Assembly: GCA_035308025.1 (NCBI GenBank)
Contig: DATGHL010000022.1
Coordinates: 19,941 to 83,940, forward strand
Direction of reading: 5' to 3'
DNA: 64,000 nucleotides
From: Candidatus Binataceae bacterium
GTDB taxonomy: Bacteria; Desulfobacterota; Binatia; Binatales; Binataceae
The notes below the pieces were generated by a model. It had not been told where the DNA came from. It was given only the letters and a program-made list of their open reading frames with translations, and searched no databases. Position 1 is the first letter of the stretch. Every line of letters begins with the position of its first letter. Shown here piece by piece: positions 1 to 9,353 of the stretch. The position numbers and the translations under genes were made by a program.

Positions 1-1
1 A

Positions 2-271
2 CCTTTCAGAAACATGTTCTTGTTCAATGAGATTAATTACGACCAACTGATTACAGGGCGGGCAGGCGAGACTTTCCCAATCTTACTTGCGACGCCAGGC
101 ATCGCCTACGTTAACTATCATTACGAACTCGCGGTGGCGACCCAATTCGCTCTTAACCACGCCAGCCGCGCCGGCAATCATGCGGCGGTGCTCGGCTTGC
201 TCGATATATTTTATGATTCGCTATTTCCGGCGATCGGCAACTGGACGATCAATAAGGGATTTGGCGAATGA
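2..271 (+). CDS. Unrecognised protein, C-terminal part (5' end outside window)
   Basis: The reading frame is open from the first bases of the window. The first ATG is at 14, but codons upstream are also open, so the real start probably lies outside. The visible 85-90 residues are rich in aromatic and hydrophobic residues and have no signal peptide or metal motif. I do not recognise the family. Its stop codon overlaps the copC start (ATGA at 268-271), which implies translational coupling and a link to the copper genes that follow. Confidence 0.5.
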   Translation, partial: PFRNMFLFNEINYDQLITGRAGETFPILLATPGIAYVNYHYELAVATQFALNHASRAGNHAAVLGLLDIFYDSLFPAIGNWTINKGFGE

Positions 272-648
272 AAGTGCTGATACGAAGGGCTTTGACGAGT
301 TTGCTGATTGCGTTGGTCGCGATGACGGCTACGATTGCAGCGGCCCATTCATTCCCGGAAAAAGAGACACCGCCGGCCGGCGCCACGCTAAACGCGCCTC
401 CCGCGGTGGTCTCGATCAAGTTTGACGCGCCGATTGAGCGTCTGTTTGCGCAACTCCAGGTGCTCGGCGCCGACGGGAAGAATGAGGTGACGGGGGGGCC
501 GGAGGTTGCTCCCGATGGCTATACGCTGCGCGCCAAAATACCGGTGTTGAAGCCCGGCGACTACAAAGTCGAGTGGGCGGTAGTCTGTATCGACACGCAT
601 CATACGAATGGTTCATATGAGTTTACGGTCGGCGAGGGTGGGTCGTAG
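268..648 (+). CDS. copC: CopC-domain copper-binding periplasmic protein
   Basis: This 126-aa protein has a clear Sec signal peptide (residues 1-26, ending AAA) followed by a mature N-terminus beginning His27-Ser-Phe-Pro. CopC proteins bind Cu(II) through their mature N-terminal His. Near the C-terminus the CopC-type strand CIDTHHTNGSYEF supplies further Asp and His ligands (Asp109, His111/112). The length matches single-domain CopC proteins. It overlaps the upstream gene by 4 nt and is followed after 3 nt by a CopD-like membrane protein. Its likely role is binding copper in the periplasm and passing it to CopD or to cytochrome oxidase assembly. Confidence 0.9.
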   Translation: MKVLIRRALTSLLIALVAMTATIAAAHSFPEKETPPAGATLNAPPAVVSIKFDAPIERLFAQLQVLGADGKNEVTGGPEVAPDGYTLRAKIPVLKPGDYKVEWAVVCIDTHHTNGSYEFTVGEGGS

Positions 649-651
649 CCG

Positions 652-1512
652 GTGCGCGCAATCCTCGCGTGGCCCGTATTGACGGCGCAGCTCGTGATTT
701 TCGGCACGGCGGTTTTCGCCCTCAGTCTTGCCGACGACGCCGGCGGCGAGCGCGATCGCTTACTCGCCAGCCTGATTGGCCTCTGGCGCATACTCGGATT
801 GACGGCGATCCTGTTTTCGCCGCTGCTGTTCGTCAAGGTCGCCGCCGGGATGGCCGGGACAGATTGGTGGGGCGCCCTGCCCTTTGTGTTGCAGGTGTTG
901 CGCCAGACGCACGCCGGCGCGGTCTGGAAATGGCGCCTGCCGCTCGTGATTCTGCTCGGGGTCCTCGCGTGGCTGCCGTTCGCACGAGCGCGTGCGGCGT
1001 TGCTCCTGCTCTTCACCTCAGCGGCGTTGCTGCTCTGCGAGAGCCTGACGAGTCACGCCATCGATGTCGGTGGCCTGACCGTCGCGATCGACTTCGTTCA
1101 CCAGATGGCTGCGGCAGTATGGATTGGCGCGATTCTCGGCCTGCGGCTGGGGGCGATACGCGCGCGGCTTTCCGACGTTTGGGTTAACGCCACTGCGCCA
1201 TGGGTCTCGCGGCTGGCCGAATGGACCGTTGCCACATTGATCGTCAGCGGCGTCTATACGGCCTACCACGCGTTGATGGGCAATCCGGCACTGTTGATTT
1301 ATGCGGCGTACGGACGCGTGCTATTGTTCAAACTCGGCGCGGCGTCGATTGTACTTTTGATGGGAGCGTATAACCGCTTTGTGCTCATCCCACAGCTGGC
1401 GGCATCCGGTGCGCGCCGCGCACTACTGCGCAACGTTGCAGTGGAATCGATTTTGTTGTTGGGCGTTATCGGTATAACCGCACTGCTGGCGAACACTCCT
1501 CCAGCGCATTAG
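652..1512 (+). CDS. copD: CopD-family copper transport membrane protein
   Basis: This 286-aa protein has about eight hydrophobic segments and the CopD-domain arrangement, with conserved His near 'SHAIDVGG', 'DFVHQMAAAVWIGA' and 'TAYHAL'. CopD proteins are thought to move copper across the inner membrane with CopC. The start is GTG at 652, three nucleotides after the copC stop, so the two are almost certainly co-translated. The product name rests on topology, these histidines and the copC neighbour. Confidence 0.85.
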   Translation: MRAILAWPVLTAQLVIFGTAVFALSLADDAGGERDRLLASLIGLWRILGLTAILFSPLLFVKVAAGMAGTDWWGALPFVLQVLRQTHAGAVWKWRLPLVILLGVLAWLPFARARAALLLLFTSAALLLCESLTSHAIDVGGLTVAIDFVHQMAAAVWIGAILGLRLGAIRARLSDVWVNATAPWVSRLAEWTVATLIVSGVYTAYHALMGNPALLIYAAYGRVLLFKLGAASIVLLMGAYNRFVLIPQLAASGARRALLRNVAVESILLLGVIGITALLANTPPAH

Positions 1513-1567
1513 TTCAGCGGGTTCAAGTTAATCAATTCGTTTCGCTCGAGTTAAGGCGAATGTCTAT

Positions 1568-2200
1568 ATGAAGTTATGCGCGTCGCGAGAGATTCTGCTC
1601 GGCGTCTTCGTAGTTGCGCTTCTGATACTTTTGTCTGTAGTCAATTTCGGTTGTAACAGTAACGTTGAGAATCTTCCGGCATTCTCCGGGCGCAGCGCCG
1701 ATTGTCTGCCTGATATCGTGTTGACCGACCAGAATAACCGCCCGGTTTCGCTGGCCGCGCTCAAAGGCAAGCCGGTATTCTTCGATTTTATCTATACGAC
1801 TTGTCCGGGCCCGTGTCTGGTGCTGACCGCGCGGATGAAAGCGATCGCCGATCAACTTGGTCCGGTCCTTGGGACCAAAGCCTGGTTCGTCTCAGTTACT
1901 GTAGATCCCGAACACGACAGCGCCGCCGCACTGCACGCTTATGCCAAGGAACAGGGCGCCGACCGTCAAGGCTGGCTCTTTTTGACTGGGCCGCCGGCCG
2001 CGGTCGATCGTGTGATGGCGCACTTCAATTTGCATCGCGTACGCGAGGCCGATGGCACGATCGATCATGTGCTCGAGTTCTTTCTGGTGGGTCCCGATGG
2101 TCATCTGATGATCCAATATCTGGCGTCGGACACCAACCCGGCCAAGATCGCTGGCGACATTCAGGAGGTGATCGCGGGGAGGCAATTGGCGGCGCGTTAA
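1568..2200 (+). CDS. SCO1/SenC/PrrC-family copper chaperone
   Basis: A thioredoxin-fold protein of 210 aa with one N-terminal membrane anchor (about residues 10-28). The SCO signature is complete: CPGPC (Cys79 and Cys83, CxxxC) and the distal copper-ligand His167 in 'GTIDHVLEFFLVGPDG'. SCO proteins deliver copper to the CuA site of cytochrome c oxidase subunit II or keep its cysteines reduced. It lies 55 bp after copD in the same direction, so it belongs to a copper-handling cluster. No oxidase genes are visible in the window. Confidence 0.9.
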   Translation: MKLCASREILLGVFVVALLILLSVVNFGCNSNVENLPAFSGRSADCLPDIVLTDQNNRPVSLAALKGKPVFFDFIYTTCPGPCLVLTARMKAIADQLGPVLGTKAWFVSVTVDPEHDSAAALHAYAKEQGADRQGWLFLTGPPAAVDRVMAHFNLHRVREADGTIDHVLEFFLVGPDGHLMIQYLASDTNPAKIAGDIQEVIAGRQLAAR

Positions 2201-2237
2201 CGCCGCAGATGACTCAGCTAAACGGCAGGAAATGACC

Positions 2238-2278
2238 GGGATTCTTCGCCCTCGCCAGACTCAGCTCAGAATGACACC
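2238..2278. repeat. Interspersed repeat copy ('GGGATTCTTCGC...CTCAGAATGAC')
   Basis: An intergenic motif reading GGGATTCTTCGC, a spacer, then CTCAGAATGAC. Related copies occur at 45586-45613 and 45683-45712. It lies between two converging genes and codes for nothing visible. Confidence 0.5.
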
Positions 2279-2341
2279 AAACAGCTCCTTCGGTGGCCAA
2301 GGATTACGGTATGAGTCTATACTACCTGAACTGAGTCTCGC

Positions 2342-3394
2342 CTATTTGAACTGAGGCATTACGTACTTGGCGAATTTTTCGAGCGAGCGAAGGGTTTCCT
2401 TGTGGGGAAAGCCGCCGAAGTTGACTTCGAAAATCGGATAGGTCAGTCCGAAACTTTTTTCGGCGCGCCGCAGCCGCTGAGTAATCCGCTCCGGCGTGCC
2501 GAACATCACGCAGTCGCCTTTATCCAGATCTTCATAGGTGGCATTGCCGAAGAGTTTGGAGAGGCCGCCCTTGTACTCTTTATAATCGGCCCCTTTGAAT
2601 TCGTCCCGATCGAGCGCGCTGAAAAACTGCCAATACTTCATGAAATGATTGCCACCGAGCGCGAGCCCCTCCTCGTCGGAATCCGCGGCGTAGAGATGAT
2701 AGACGCCGAGAACCTCGCGCGTTTTGGGATCGTGCCCGGCTTCGGCGAGCGCAGACCAATAGTATTTGAGCTTGCCTTGCAGGTCCTCGTGCTTCGGATA
2801 GGCGAAGGGCACGATCATCGGATTGAAGCCCTTGTGGCCGGCGAAGGTAAAACTTTCGGGCGTGACCGCGCAGGCGCTCCAGATGGGCGGATGGGGCTGC
2901 TGGACCGGCTTGGGCAGCGCGAGTACATCATTGACCTTGTAGTACTTGCCGTCGTAGGTGACGCGTTCTTGCGTCCAAGCCTGCAGGATGATTTCGACGG
3001 ATTCGTGATAGCGACCGTGGCTTTCGTTCTCGTCGATATCGAACAGTTCGTATTCGGCCTTGAGCACGCCGCGTCCGATTCCCAGATCAAGCCGGCCGTC
3101 GCTGAGGACATCGAGCATCGCGTATTCTTCTGCGGTGCGAATCGGATTACTCAGTGGCAGCAGCGTCACGCCGGTGCCGAGGCGGATACGTTTGGTGCGC
3201 TGGGCGACGGCTGCGGCAAATACCGGCGGCGACGGAAACGCATAGCCGCCGACATAGTGCTCAGCGAAGAAGACCCCGTCGAAGCCTAATTCCTCCTCGC
3301 ACTGAATCTGCTCGATCATCTCGCCGTAGTAATGGCTGGCGGATTTGTAGCGCTCGGGCGAGTAATCAGGAATGTAGAGCAGTCCGAACTTCAT
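2342..3394 (-). CDS. LLM-class flavin-dependent oxidoreductase (luciferase-like monooxygenase)
   Basis: This 350-aa protein is a bacterial luciferase-like TIM-barrel. It has the N-terminal 'GFDGVFFAEHY' strand, 'RIRLGTGVTLLPLSNPIRTAEEYAMLD', and the 'SDGRLDLGIGRG' segment that binds the FMN or F420 phosphate. Members oxidise diverse substrates with reduced flavin or F420, and the substrate cannot be told from sequence. It is encoded alone and converges with the copper operon. Such enzymes are often numerous in soil lineages that degrade hydrocarbons or other organics. Confidence 0.85.
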   Translation of the reverse strand: MKFGLLYIPDYSPERYKSASHYYGEMIEQIQCEEELGFDGVFFAEHYVGGYAFPSPPVFAAAVAQRTKRIRLGTGVTLLPLSNPIRTAEEYAMLDVLSDGRLDLGIGRGVLKAEYELFDIDENESHGRYHESVEIILQAWTQERVTYDGKYYKVNDVLALPKPVQQPHPPIWSACAVTPESFTFAGHKGFNPMIVPFAYPKHEDLQGKLKYYWSALAEAGHDPKTREVLGVYHLYAADSDEEGLALGGNHFMKYWQFFSALDRDEFKGADYKEYKGGLSKLFGNATYEDLDKGDCVMFGTPERITQRLRRAEKSFGLTYPIFEVNFGGFPHKETLRSLEKFAKYVMPQFK

Positions 3395-3452
3395 GCACCT
3401 ACTCCTTGTCGAGGGCTACCCGGCGCGGGTGCCCGCGGCTGCGAAATTTTCC

Positions 3453-3809
3453 TTACGGCACGCAAACGAGCAGCACCATCGTAGCGATGGTGCCGAGCAT
3501 AGCGCCGGCATAGCAGAGCGAGACGACCACGGTGTCGAGCCGGCGCACGTCGAGGGCATCGCAGATGGTGTCGCGCAGCCGATAAGCGGCGTGCCAGAAG
3601 GCGAAGATCAGGAGTATCGCGAGGTAGATGCGGGTGAGTGGATGCTCGAGCAGGGTCAACATACTCGCGCGGCTGGGAGTAGGTACGAGTCCGAGCGGCT
3701 CGGCGAAGCCGGTCAAAAAAATGTGGATGGGGAAAAAGAACGCGACCAGAAAGCCGCCGGTGCCGAAGAGCAGCCACGCGAGGGGGCGATTTGATCTGTG
3801 CGCGGACAT
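3453..3809 (-). CDS. frdD: Fumarate reductase membrane subunit D
   Basis: This 118-aa protein has three transmembrane helices and the FrdD-type N-terminus 'RPLAWLLFGTGGFLVAFFFPIHIFL' (described, residues about 7-31) and a 'FWHAAYRLRDTICDALDVRR' loop. It anchors the FrdAB catalytic subunits to the inner membrane and with FrdC forms the quinol site of a haem-free, Escherichia-type (type D) complex. Its ATG directly abuts the frdC stop codon (TAGATG), so translation is coupled. It is the last gene of the frdABCD operon. Confidence 0.88.
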   Translation of the reverse strand: MSAHRSNRPLAWLLFGTGGFLVAFFFPIHIFLTGFAEPLGLVPTPSRASMLTLLEHPLTRIYLAILLIFAFWHAAYRLRDTICDALDVRRLDTVVVSLCYAGAMLGTIATMVLLVCVP

Positions 3810-4220
3810 CTAAATGAACCTCAGAGCGAAGAGCGCAACCACGAGTGAGGCGACGAACCACGCGCCATAGTTGGGGACGGCCGCGAAAAGATCAGGCATC
3901 ACGGGGCCCAGCAGATGGCGGACGAAGACGCGCGGCACCAGCGCGAACCAGGTCACCGCGTGAAAGATGATCAAGACGAGCGCGATGGCGTTGAGGATCA
4001 TCACGACCGGACAACTCATCCAGGCTTGAAAATGCGCGTACGCGGCCGTTCCGTGCTCGATCGCGCGAATCTGCAAGAGCATCACGACCGCGAAGTAGGC
4101 GACGAAGATGCAACTCGCTTCGCGCACCATGAAACGCAGGTAGGGCCAGCGATCGAAGTACCAATAGGGTGACATCTGCGGCCGATAGGCCTTGGGCTGG
4201 TAGGCGCTGTATTGAGGCAT
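3810..4220 (-). CDS. frdC: Fumarate reductase membrane subunit C
   Basis: A 136-aa three-helix membrane protein. The start chosen is ATG at 4220 (MPQYSAYQ...), 5 nt after the frdB stop; the longer reading frame upstream only overlaps frdB. The pattern 'SPYWYFDRWPYLRFMVREAS' near the N-terminus and 'IIFHAVTWFALVPRV' with its His are typical of FrdC, which binds quinol without haem. It works with FrdD to anchor FrdAB. Confidence 0.88.
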   Translation of the reverse strand: MPQYSAYQPKAYRPQMSPYWYFDRWPYLRFMVREASCIFVAYFAVVMLLQIRAIEHGTAAYAHFQAWMSCPVVMILNAIALVLIIFHAVTWFALVPRVFVRHLLGPVMPDLFAAVPNYGAWFVASLVVALFALRFI

Positions 4221-4225
4221 CGCAG

Positions 4226-4966
4226 TTACTTGTTTCCCCAGGGCATCAGCCAGGTCCTGAACCAATCGGCGGTCGCCGTGATTTTGTATTGCTGAATCGC
4301 GAGCGAGGGATCGACATGCTTGGGACAGACCACCGAGCACTCGCCGATGACCGTGCAATCCCAGATGCCGTCATGCTGCGAGAGCACGTCGGTGCGCTCG
4401 GCAGAGCCTTGGTCGCGCGAATCGAGGTTGTAGCGCTCAGCCAGCGCGAGCGCCGCGGGTCCGGTGAACGACGGATCGAGACCATAGACCGGACAGGCGG
4501 CATAGCAGAGCATGCAGTTGATACAAAGACTGAATTGCTTGAAGGCGTCGAGCTGCGCCGGAGTCTGGAGAAATTCGCGCTGGGGCTGAAAATCGTCTTT
4601 GCGCACGATCCAGGGGCGCACCTTCTGTAGCTTGCCGACGAAATCGTCCATCTCGATCACGAGGTCTTTGATCACCGGGAAATGATCGAGCGGGCCGATG
4701 CGCACCGGACCGGGGGCGAACTCCGTCAGCAGGGTCTCGCAGGTCAGCTTCGGCACGCCGTTGACCATCATGCCGCAACTGCCGCAGATCCCCATCCGGC
4801 ACGACCAGCGGAAGGCGAGCGAGCCGTCGAGTTGATCCTTGATGTAATTGAGGCCGTCGAGCACCATCCAATCGCCGCGCAGGGGAACCTCAAAGCTCGC
4901 GTAAGAGGGTTCCGCGTCGCGCTCGGGATGAAAGCGCGCGACTTCGAGAATGATCGTATCGGACAT
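4226..4966 (-). CDS. frdB: Fumarate reductase iron-sulfur subunit
   Basis: This 246-aa subunit carries all three cluster motifs: [2Fe-2S] ligands Cys56, Cys61, Cys64 and Cys76 ([11 protein letters not shown]...TC), then [12 protein letters not shown] (Cys148, 151, 154, 158) and [12 protein letters not shown] (Cys204, 210, 214) for the [4Fe-4S] and [3Fe-4S] clusters. It carries electrons between membrane quinol and the FrdA flavin. It is separated from frdA by a 134-bp gap that contains a tandem duplication (4971-5100), unlike the tight spacing of frdB, frdC and frdD. Confidence 0.93.
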   Translation of the reverse strand: MSDTIILEVARFHPERDAEPSYASFEVPLRGDWMVLDGLNYIKDQLDGSLAFRWSCRMGICGSCGMMVNGVPKLTCETLLTEFAPGPVRIGPLDHFPVIKDLVIEMDDFVGKLQKVRPWIVRKDDFQPQREFLQTPAQLDAFKQFSLCINCMLCYAACPVYGLDPSFTGPAALALAERYNLDSRDQGSAERTDVLSQHDGIWDCTVIGECSVVCPKHVDPSLAIQQYKITATADWFRTWLMPWGNK

Positions 4967-4970
4967 AAGT

Positions 4971-5100
4971 TTCTAACGCACCTCGCAGACTCGTTTGCTC
5001 GGCTCCGCTCGCAGGGCCTCGCTTTGCCTAGCGTTTTCTAACGCACCTTGCAGATTCGTTTGCTCGGCTCCGCTCGCAGGGCCTCGCTTTGCATAGTGTT
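4971..5100. repeat. Two-copy 65-bp tandem repeat between frdA and frdB
   Basis: Two near-identical copies, starting at 4971 and 5036, each begin TTCTAACGCACC and contain TTTGCTCGGCTCCGCTCGC and AGGGCCTCGCTTTGC. They differ at about four positions. A third TTCTA at 5099-5103 overlaps the frdA stop codon. The repeat fills the only long gap in the operon, so it lies in the frdAB mRNA and could affect stability or frdB translation. The effect is inferred. Confidence 0.9.
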
Positions 5101-6852
5101 CTAGTGATCCCTTCCGTAGATCCGTTCGCCCGGCGGCCAGCGCGTGATCACCACCGGCAGGTACTCGATGCGGGGCGGCCCCTCGGCGTTGCGATGGACG
5201 ACCGAGTGGGCGAGAAAGCGTTGATCGTCGCGCTTGGGGAAGTCGCGCCGCTGATGGGCGCCGCGCGACTCCTCGCGCTGGAGCGCGCTCTGCACGATGG
5301 TCTCGGCGACGTCGAGCATGAAGCCGAGTTCGAGCGCCTGCGTCAGTTGCGTATTGAAGGTGCGCGTATGATCGTCGAGCGTGAGGTTGCGCGCGCGCTC
5401 CTGCAACTCGCGCAATTTCTGCGCCGAGGCTTCGAGCGCGGCGCGCTCGCGATAGATGCCGCAGCCGCTCTCCATGGTCTTCTGCATCTCTTCGCGGATG
5501 GTGGCGATGCGCTCGGTGCCACCGTTGCGGCGTAGCAGGCTCTCCTCGAGCCGACGCTCCTCGTCGGCGGCCTGTGCCAGCAGATGATTGCGATTGCCCT
5601 CGCCCACCCCGGTTACATACTCGACCGCATTGCGTCCGGCACGCGCGCCAAAGACCAGAATCTCGCCCAGCGAGTTCGAGCCCAGTCGGTTGGCGCCGTT
5701 GATACTGACGCAGGCGGCCTCGCCCGCGGCGTAGAGACCCTTGAGCGGTGTAGCGCCCTCGATATCGGTGTGGACGCCGCCCATCATGTAGTGCTGCACT
5801 GGGCGGACGCGAATCGGTTCCTTGACCGGATCGAGATTTTCGTACTTGAGGCAGAGTTCGCGCACCATCGGCAGACGCGATTCGATCTTGTGTTCTCCCA
5901 GATGCCGCAGATCGAGATGCACGTAATCGCCATAGGGACCCTGGAAGGCGCGGCCCTTCTCGATCTCGCCGATGATCGCTTGCGACACGCGATCGCGCGG
6001 TCCCAACTCCATGCTGCGGAAGACCGGGGTCGGCGTCGGTTTGCCGAGGTCGTAATCCTGCAGGAAGCGGTAGTTGTCCTTGTTGAGCAGCCAGCCGCCT
6101 TCGGCGCGCGCCGCCTCGGTAATCAGGATGCCGGTGAAAGGCAGTCCGGTCGGATGGTACTGCACCATCTCCATGTCTTTGAGGGGCGCGCCCGCGCGAT
6201 ACGCCAGCGCCATGCCGTCACCCGTGCAGATATTCGCGTTGGTGCTGAAGGGAAAAACGCGACCGCATCCGCCGGTGCAGATGATCACCGCTTTGGCCAT
6301 GATCGCGCGGACGCGGCCGGTGCGCAGCTCGATCGCAACCACCCCACGCGCCTTGCCGTCATCGACGAGGAGCATGGTCGCGAAGTGCTCGTCGTAACGG
6401 GTGATGGCGGTGTACTTGAGCGAGGTCTGGAAGAGCGTGTGGAGCAGATGGAAGCCGGTCTTGTCAGCGGCGAACCAGGTGCGCATCTTCTTCATGCCGC
6501 CGAAGGGCCGAACGGCGATTTTGCCGTTTGGCTCGCGGCTCCAGGGGCAGCCCCAGTGCTCGAGGCGCAAGAGTTCTTTGGGGATTTCGTTGCAAAAGTA
6601 TTCGATCGCGTCCTGATCGCCGAGCCAGTCGCTGCCCGAGATGGTGTCGTAGCAGTGCTCGTCAATCGTGTCGTCGTCGCCGGCGACGCCGGCGGCGCCG
6701 CCCTCGGCCGAGACCGTATGGCTGCGCATCGGGTAAACTTTGGAGACCATCGCGATATCGGCGTGCGGATTCGCTTCCGCGATCGCGATCGCAGAGCGCA
6801 GTCCGGCGCCTCCACCGCCAATCAGCAAAATATCGTGCGAGGACGTTTCCAC
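5101..6852 (-). CDS. frdA: Fumarate reductase flavoprotein subunit
   Basis: This 583-aa protein starts with a GTG and carries the FAD dinucleotide fold GGGGAG (residues 12-17), the '[10 protein letters not shown]' segment whose His45 is the covalent FAD attachment site in the family, '[21 protein letters not shown]' and '[17 protein letters not shown]'. It catalyses interconversion of fumarate and succinate in the cytoplasm. The neighbouring two haem-free anchors favour fumarate reductase over succinate dehydrogenase, although direction in vivo depends on the quinone. First gene of frdABCD. Confidence 0.93.
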   Translation of the reverse strand: METSSHDILLIGGGGAGLRSAIAIAEANPHADIAMVSKVYPMRSHTVSAEGGAAGVAGDDDTIDEHCYDTISGSDWLGDQDAIEYFCNEIPKELLRLEHWGCPWSREPNGKIAVRPFGGMKKMRTWFAADKTGFHLLHTLFQTSLKYTAITRYDEHFATMLLVDDGKARGVVAIELRTGRVRAIMAKAVIICTGGCGRVFPFSTNANICTGDGMALAYRAGAPLKDMEMVQYHPTGLPFTGILITEAARAEGGWLLNKDNYRFLQDYDLGKPTPTPVFRSMELGPRDRVSQAIIGEIEKGRAFQGPYGDYVHLDLRHLGEHKIESRLPMVRELCLKYENLDPVKEPIRVRPVQHYMMGGVHTDIEGATPLKGLYAAGEAACVSINGANRLGSNSLGEILVFGARAGRNAVEYVTGVGEGNRNHLLAQAADEERRLEESLLRRNGGTERIATIREEMQKTMESGCGIYRERAALEASAQKLRELQERARNLTLDDHTRTFNTQLTQALELGFMLDVAETIVQSALQREESRGAHQRRDFPKRDDQRFLAHSVVHRNAEGPPRIEYLPVVITRWPPGERIYGRDH

Positions 6853-7048
6853 CGTGTTCTCCGGTTCGGCCGCAAACGCCGATCCGGCATTAAATACGCT
6901 AACCGCCGCCGCATCGCAATATCAGGCGAGCTTGAACCTTAAAAGATAGTAGTTAAGAGCGCGCGATCGACGGCGGCCCCATCGGCTAAGGGAAATTGTA
7001 GTGCGCGCCGGCAAGACCCGGGGGAATCGAAGGCGGCGGCATCAACAG

Positions 7049-7891
7049 ATGAGCAAGATGAGCAAAGTGAGCAAACTGGTGGTCGCGAGCGTGGTTGTGG
7101 TTCTGGTCGCGGCCATGACAATCGGGAGAATTGCGAGCGCAGAGTCGGGTTCGGCGGGGCCGAGCGGATCGCTCAGCGATGCCTACAGAATTATCGCGTC
7201 GAAGCAGTTCGTCGATCTTACGCATTCCTTCAGCCCGTTGACGCCGGTGTGGAAAGGTTTTGGCCCGGCGAACTTTGCCGCGGCGGCCGATCCGATGTCC
7301 GGGCAGCCCTACACGATTGCGCAGGACGGCTTTCGCAGCAACTTCTACTCGATGGTGGGACAGTACGGCACGCATATCGATCCGCCCGCCCATTTCGATC
7401 CCAATGGCCGGACGCTCGACGAGATTCCGCTCAAGCAGATGATTCTGCCGCTGGTGGTATTTGACGAGACCCCGATGCTGACGCACGACTCGAATCACGC
7501 TTTGACCGTCGGCGATATCGCCGTGTGGGAGAAGCGCTATGGCCGGGTGCCGGCAGGATCATTCGCAGCGCTGCGCACCGACATGTCACGCGACTGGGAT
7601 AAAAATCCGGCGCGCTTCAAGCGCCAACCCTTCCCCGCGTGGTCGCTCGATGCGATCAAATTTCTCTACGAGGATCGTGGGATTGTCGCGAACGGACATG
7701 AATCGATGGATACCGACGCGACACCCGAGCTCGCGTCGGAGAAGTGGCTGCTCACTCACGGTCATTGGCAAATCGAAGTAATGGCCAACCTCGATCAAGT
7801 GCCGGCGACCGGTGCGATTATCGTCGTGACCTGGCCGAAGCCGCGCGGGGGTCTGGGCTTTCCTGCACGCGCCTTCGCCATCCTGCCGTAG
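7049..7891 (+). CDS. Secreted cyclase-family (kynurenine-formamidase-like) metal hydrolase
   Basis: A cyclase-family protein of about 280 aa. I start at ATG 7049, which gives a good signal peptide ('KLVVASVVVVLVAAMTIGRIASA'); an upstream GTG at 7001 would add 16 basic residues. The family metal site HxxPxHF is visible in 'GTHIDPPAHFDPNG', together with 'DLTHSFSP' at the start of the fold and a late 'TDATPELASEKWLLTHGHWQIEVM'. Family members hydrolyse amides or cyclic compounds using Zn or Mn. Export to the periplasm is inferred. It diverges from frdA. Confidence 0.8.
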   Translation: MSKMSKVSKLVVASVVVVLVAAMTIGRIASAESGSAGPSGSLSDAYRIIASKQFVDLTHSFSPLTPVWKGFGPANFAAAADPMSGQPYTIAQDGFRSNFYSMVGQYGTHIDPPAHFDPNGRTLDEIPLKQMILPLVVFDETPMLTHDSNHALTVGDIAVWEKRYGRVPAGSFAALRTDMSRDWDKNPARFKRQPFPAWSLDAIKFLYEDRGIVANGHESMDTDATPELASEKWLLTHGHWQIEVMANLDQVPATGAIIVVTWPKPRGGLGFPARAFAILP

Positions 7892-8344
7892 CCGGGCGAA
7901 CACAGGCACGAGCGTCAGCCGAGCGACCGCCACTCGGCATGCGACGCGCACTGTCATCGGATGCGCCGTCGCGCCGATAAAATCGACCTGCGCGGACCAT
8001 CCTGCAGCATCACCGCATTAGGCACGGCGCGGGCGGATAAAAGTAAGTTTTGCAGCTTTACACATCTCTCACTTATGCGAAATAACTCCTTCCCTGCCCC
8101 GCGCCTTGTGGCTATCGTCCAGTTTCAATGGAAGGCCAATGCGGTCGTCTATTCGTATGCTTACGGTCTGCACGACCACCGCAGAGCGCGGCGTGTCGCT
8201 ATCCTCAATCGAACACTCCCCTTGTTGCGCCAGAAACCCATAACCCATAACCGATGACCATCCTTGTTGGCATTGTTGCCATTTTCGTCTCGCTCAGGTT
8301 AATCCGCGTAATCCGCACAAAGATCTCAGCGACCATTTTAAAAC
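7892..8344. other. Intergenic stretch without a supported gene
   Basis: About 450 bp between the cyclase and the left end of the IS1595 transposon. A 98-codon frame (7961-8257) has no recognisable content. Short direct repeats of CCCATAA occur near 8239. Because the transposon split a gene whose 5' part is at 10890, the remaining 3' part of that gene might lie here on the minus strand, but I could not recognise it. Confidence 0.5.
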
Positions 8345-8369
8345 GGTAAGTCTAAAGGACTTGACTACA
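8345..8369 (+). repeat. Left terminal inverted repeat of the IS1595 transposon
   Basis: Starts GGTAAGTCTAAAGGACTT and matches the reverse complement of 10441-10465 at 24 of 25 positions. Confidence 0.9.
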
Positions 8370-9269
8370 GATTCCATTGCTGCTAATCTTGTTTCCATGA
8401 TGACCCTACGGCAGTTGATGGAAACCTTCCCGACGAGCGACGCTTACAAGCAATTCCTGATGGATCGGCGCTGGCCCGACGGGAAGGTCAAATGTGTGCG
8501 CTGCGGAAATGAAAAGGTCTATGCATCCAAGGTGCGGCCCTTCCATTGGCAGTGCCGAAACCACGGCCATCCCTATCGGTTTTCGGTTCTGGTCGGCACG
8601 GTTTTCGAGAACACAAACTACCCGCTCAAGACTTGGTTTGAAGTGCTCTGGCAGATGCTCAACTCCAAGAAAGGCGTCAGTGCCATGCAGATTCAACGGC
8701 AGATCGGATCGTCCTATCCGACGGCATGGTTTCTCTGCCATCGGCTCCGCGCCGGTATGCGCGATGATCAATTCAAGCAACTGATGGGGATCGTGGAAAT
8801 TGACGAAACCGGCCTGGGCGGCAAGGACAAGAATCGCCACTGGGACAAGAAGCAGCACATTACTGGGCCAAGCGGAAAAACCACGGTCATCGGCGCGATT
8901 GCTCGCAAGGGCAATGTGGTCTGCCAAGTGATCGAGAACGCGGACGCTACGACGCTGAACAAATTCGTCCGTAAGACCGTCAGCGGTAACGTCGATCTGG
9001 TCGCGACGGATGAGAACAAGGGCTATGCCTACTTGGATGCGCTCGGCTTCCCGCACGAGACAGTTAGCCATAGCGCCGGTGAATACGTGCGCGGCAAGGT
9101 GCACACAAACTCGATTGAGGGCTTCTGGTCGCTCCTGAAGCGCGGGATCGTCGGCACCTACCACAATGTCAGCAAGAAGTATCTGCCGCTCTATCTTGCG
9201 GAGTTTCAGTATCGTTATAACAACCGAAAGAATCCCGACATTTTCGGCGAAGCCGTAGCAGGATGCTGA
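8361..9269 (+). CDS. IS1595-family (ISXO2-like) transposase
   Basis: A 302-aa transposase with an N-terminal zinc ribbon (Cys45-x2-Cys48, then WQC..HGH) and an ISXO2-type DDE domain: Asp in 'VEIDETGLGGKDKN', Asp in 'VATDENKGY' and Glu in 'NSIEGFWSLLKRG'. The longest frame starts at TTG 8361, inside the left inverted repeat; ATG 8397 or 8400 (MMTLRQLME) is the more usual start. All parts look intact, so the element may be active. A related C-terminal fragment lies at 56143-56385. Confidence 0.92.
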   Translation: MTTDSIAANLVSMMTLRQLMETFPTSDAYKQFLMDRRWPDGKVKCVRCGNEKVYASKVRPFHWQCRNHGHPYRFSVLVGTVFENTNYPLKTWFEVLWQMLNSKKGVSAMQIQRQIGSSYPTAWFLCHRLRAGMRDDQFKQLMGIVEIDETGLGGKDKNRHWDKKQHITGPSGKTTVIGAIARKGNVVCQVIENADATTLNKFVRKTVSGNVDLVATDENKGYAYLDALGFPHETVSHSAGEYVRGKVHTNSIEGFWSLLKRGIVGTYHNVSKKYLPLYLAEFQYRYNNRKNPDIFGEAVAGC

Positions 9270-9353
9270 AGCGCCCGAACTGGCGGACGCTCCTGCATCA
9301 TTCCAGAAAACCAACACAGTTGACGTTGCACTTGGTTCCGAGGGCAAGACGCC

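Noticed and set aside
4971..5100. CRISPR array
   Set aside because: Only two directly adjoining copies of 65 bp with no spacers, and no cas genes.
5584..6942. 452-codon plus-strand frame opposite frdA
   Set aside because: Shadow of frdA, whose FAD and active-site motifs are in the minus-strand frame.
7961..8257. 98-codon frame between the cyclase and the transposon
   Set aside because: No motif, composition or ribosome-binding site supports a gene.
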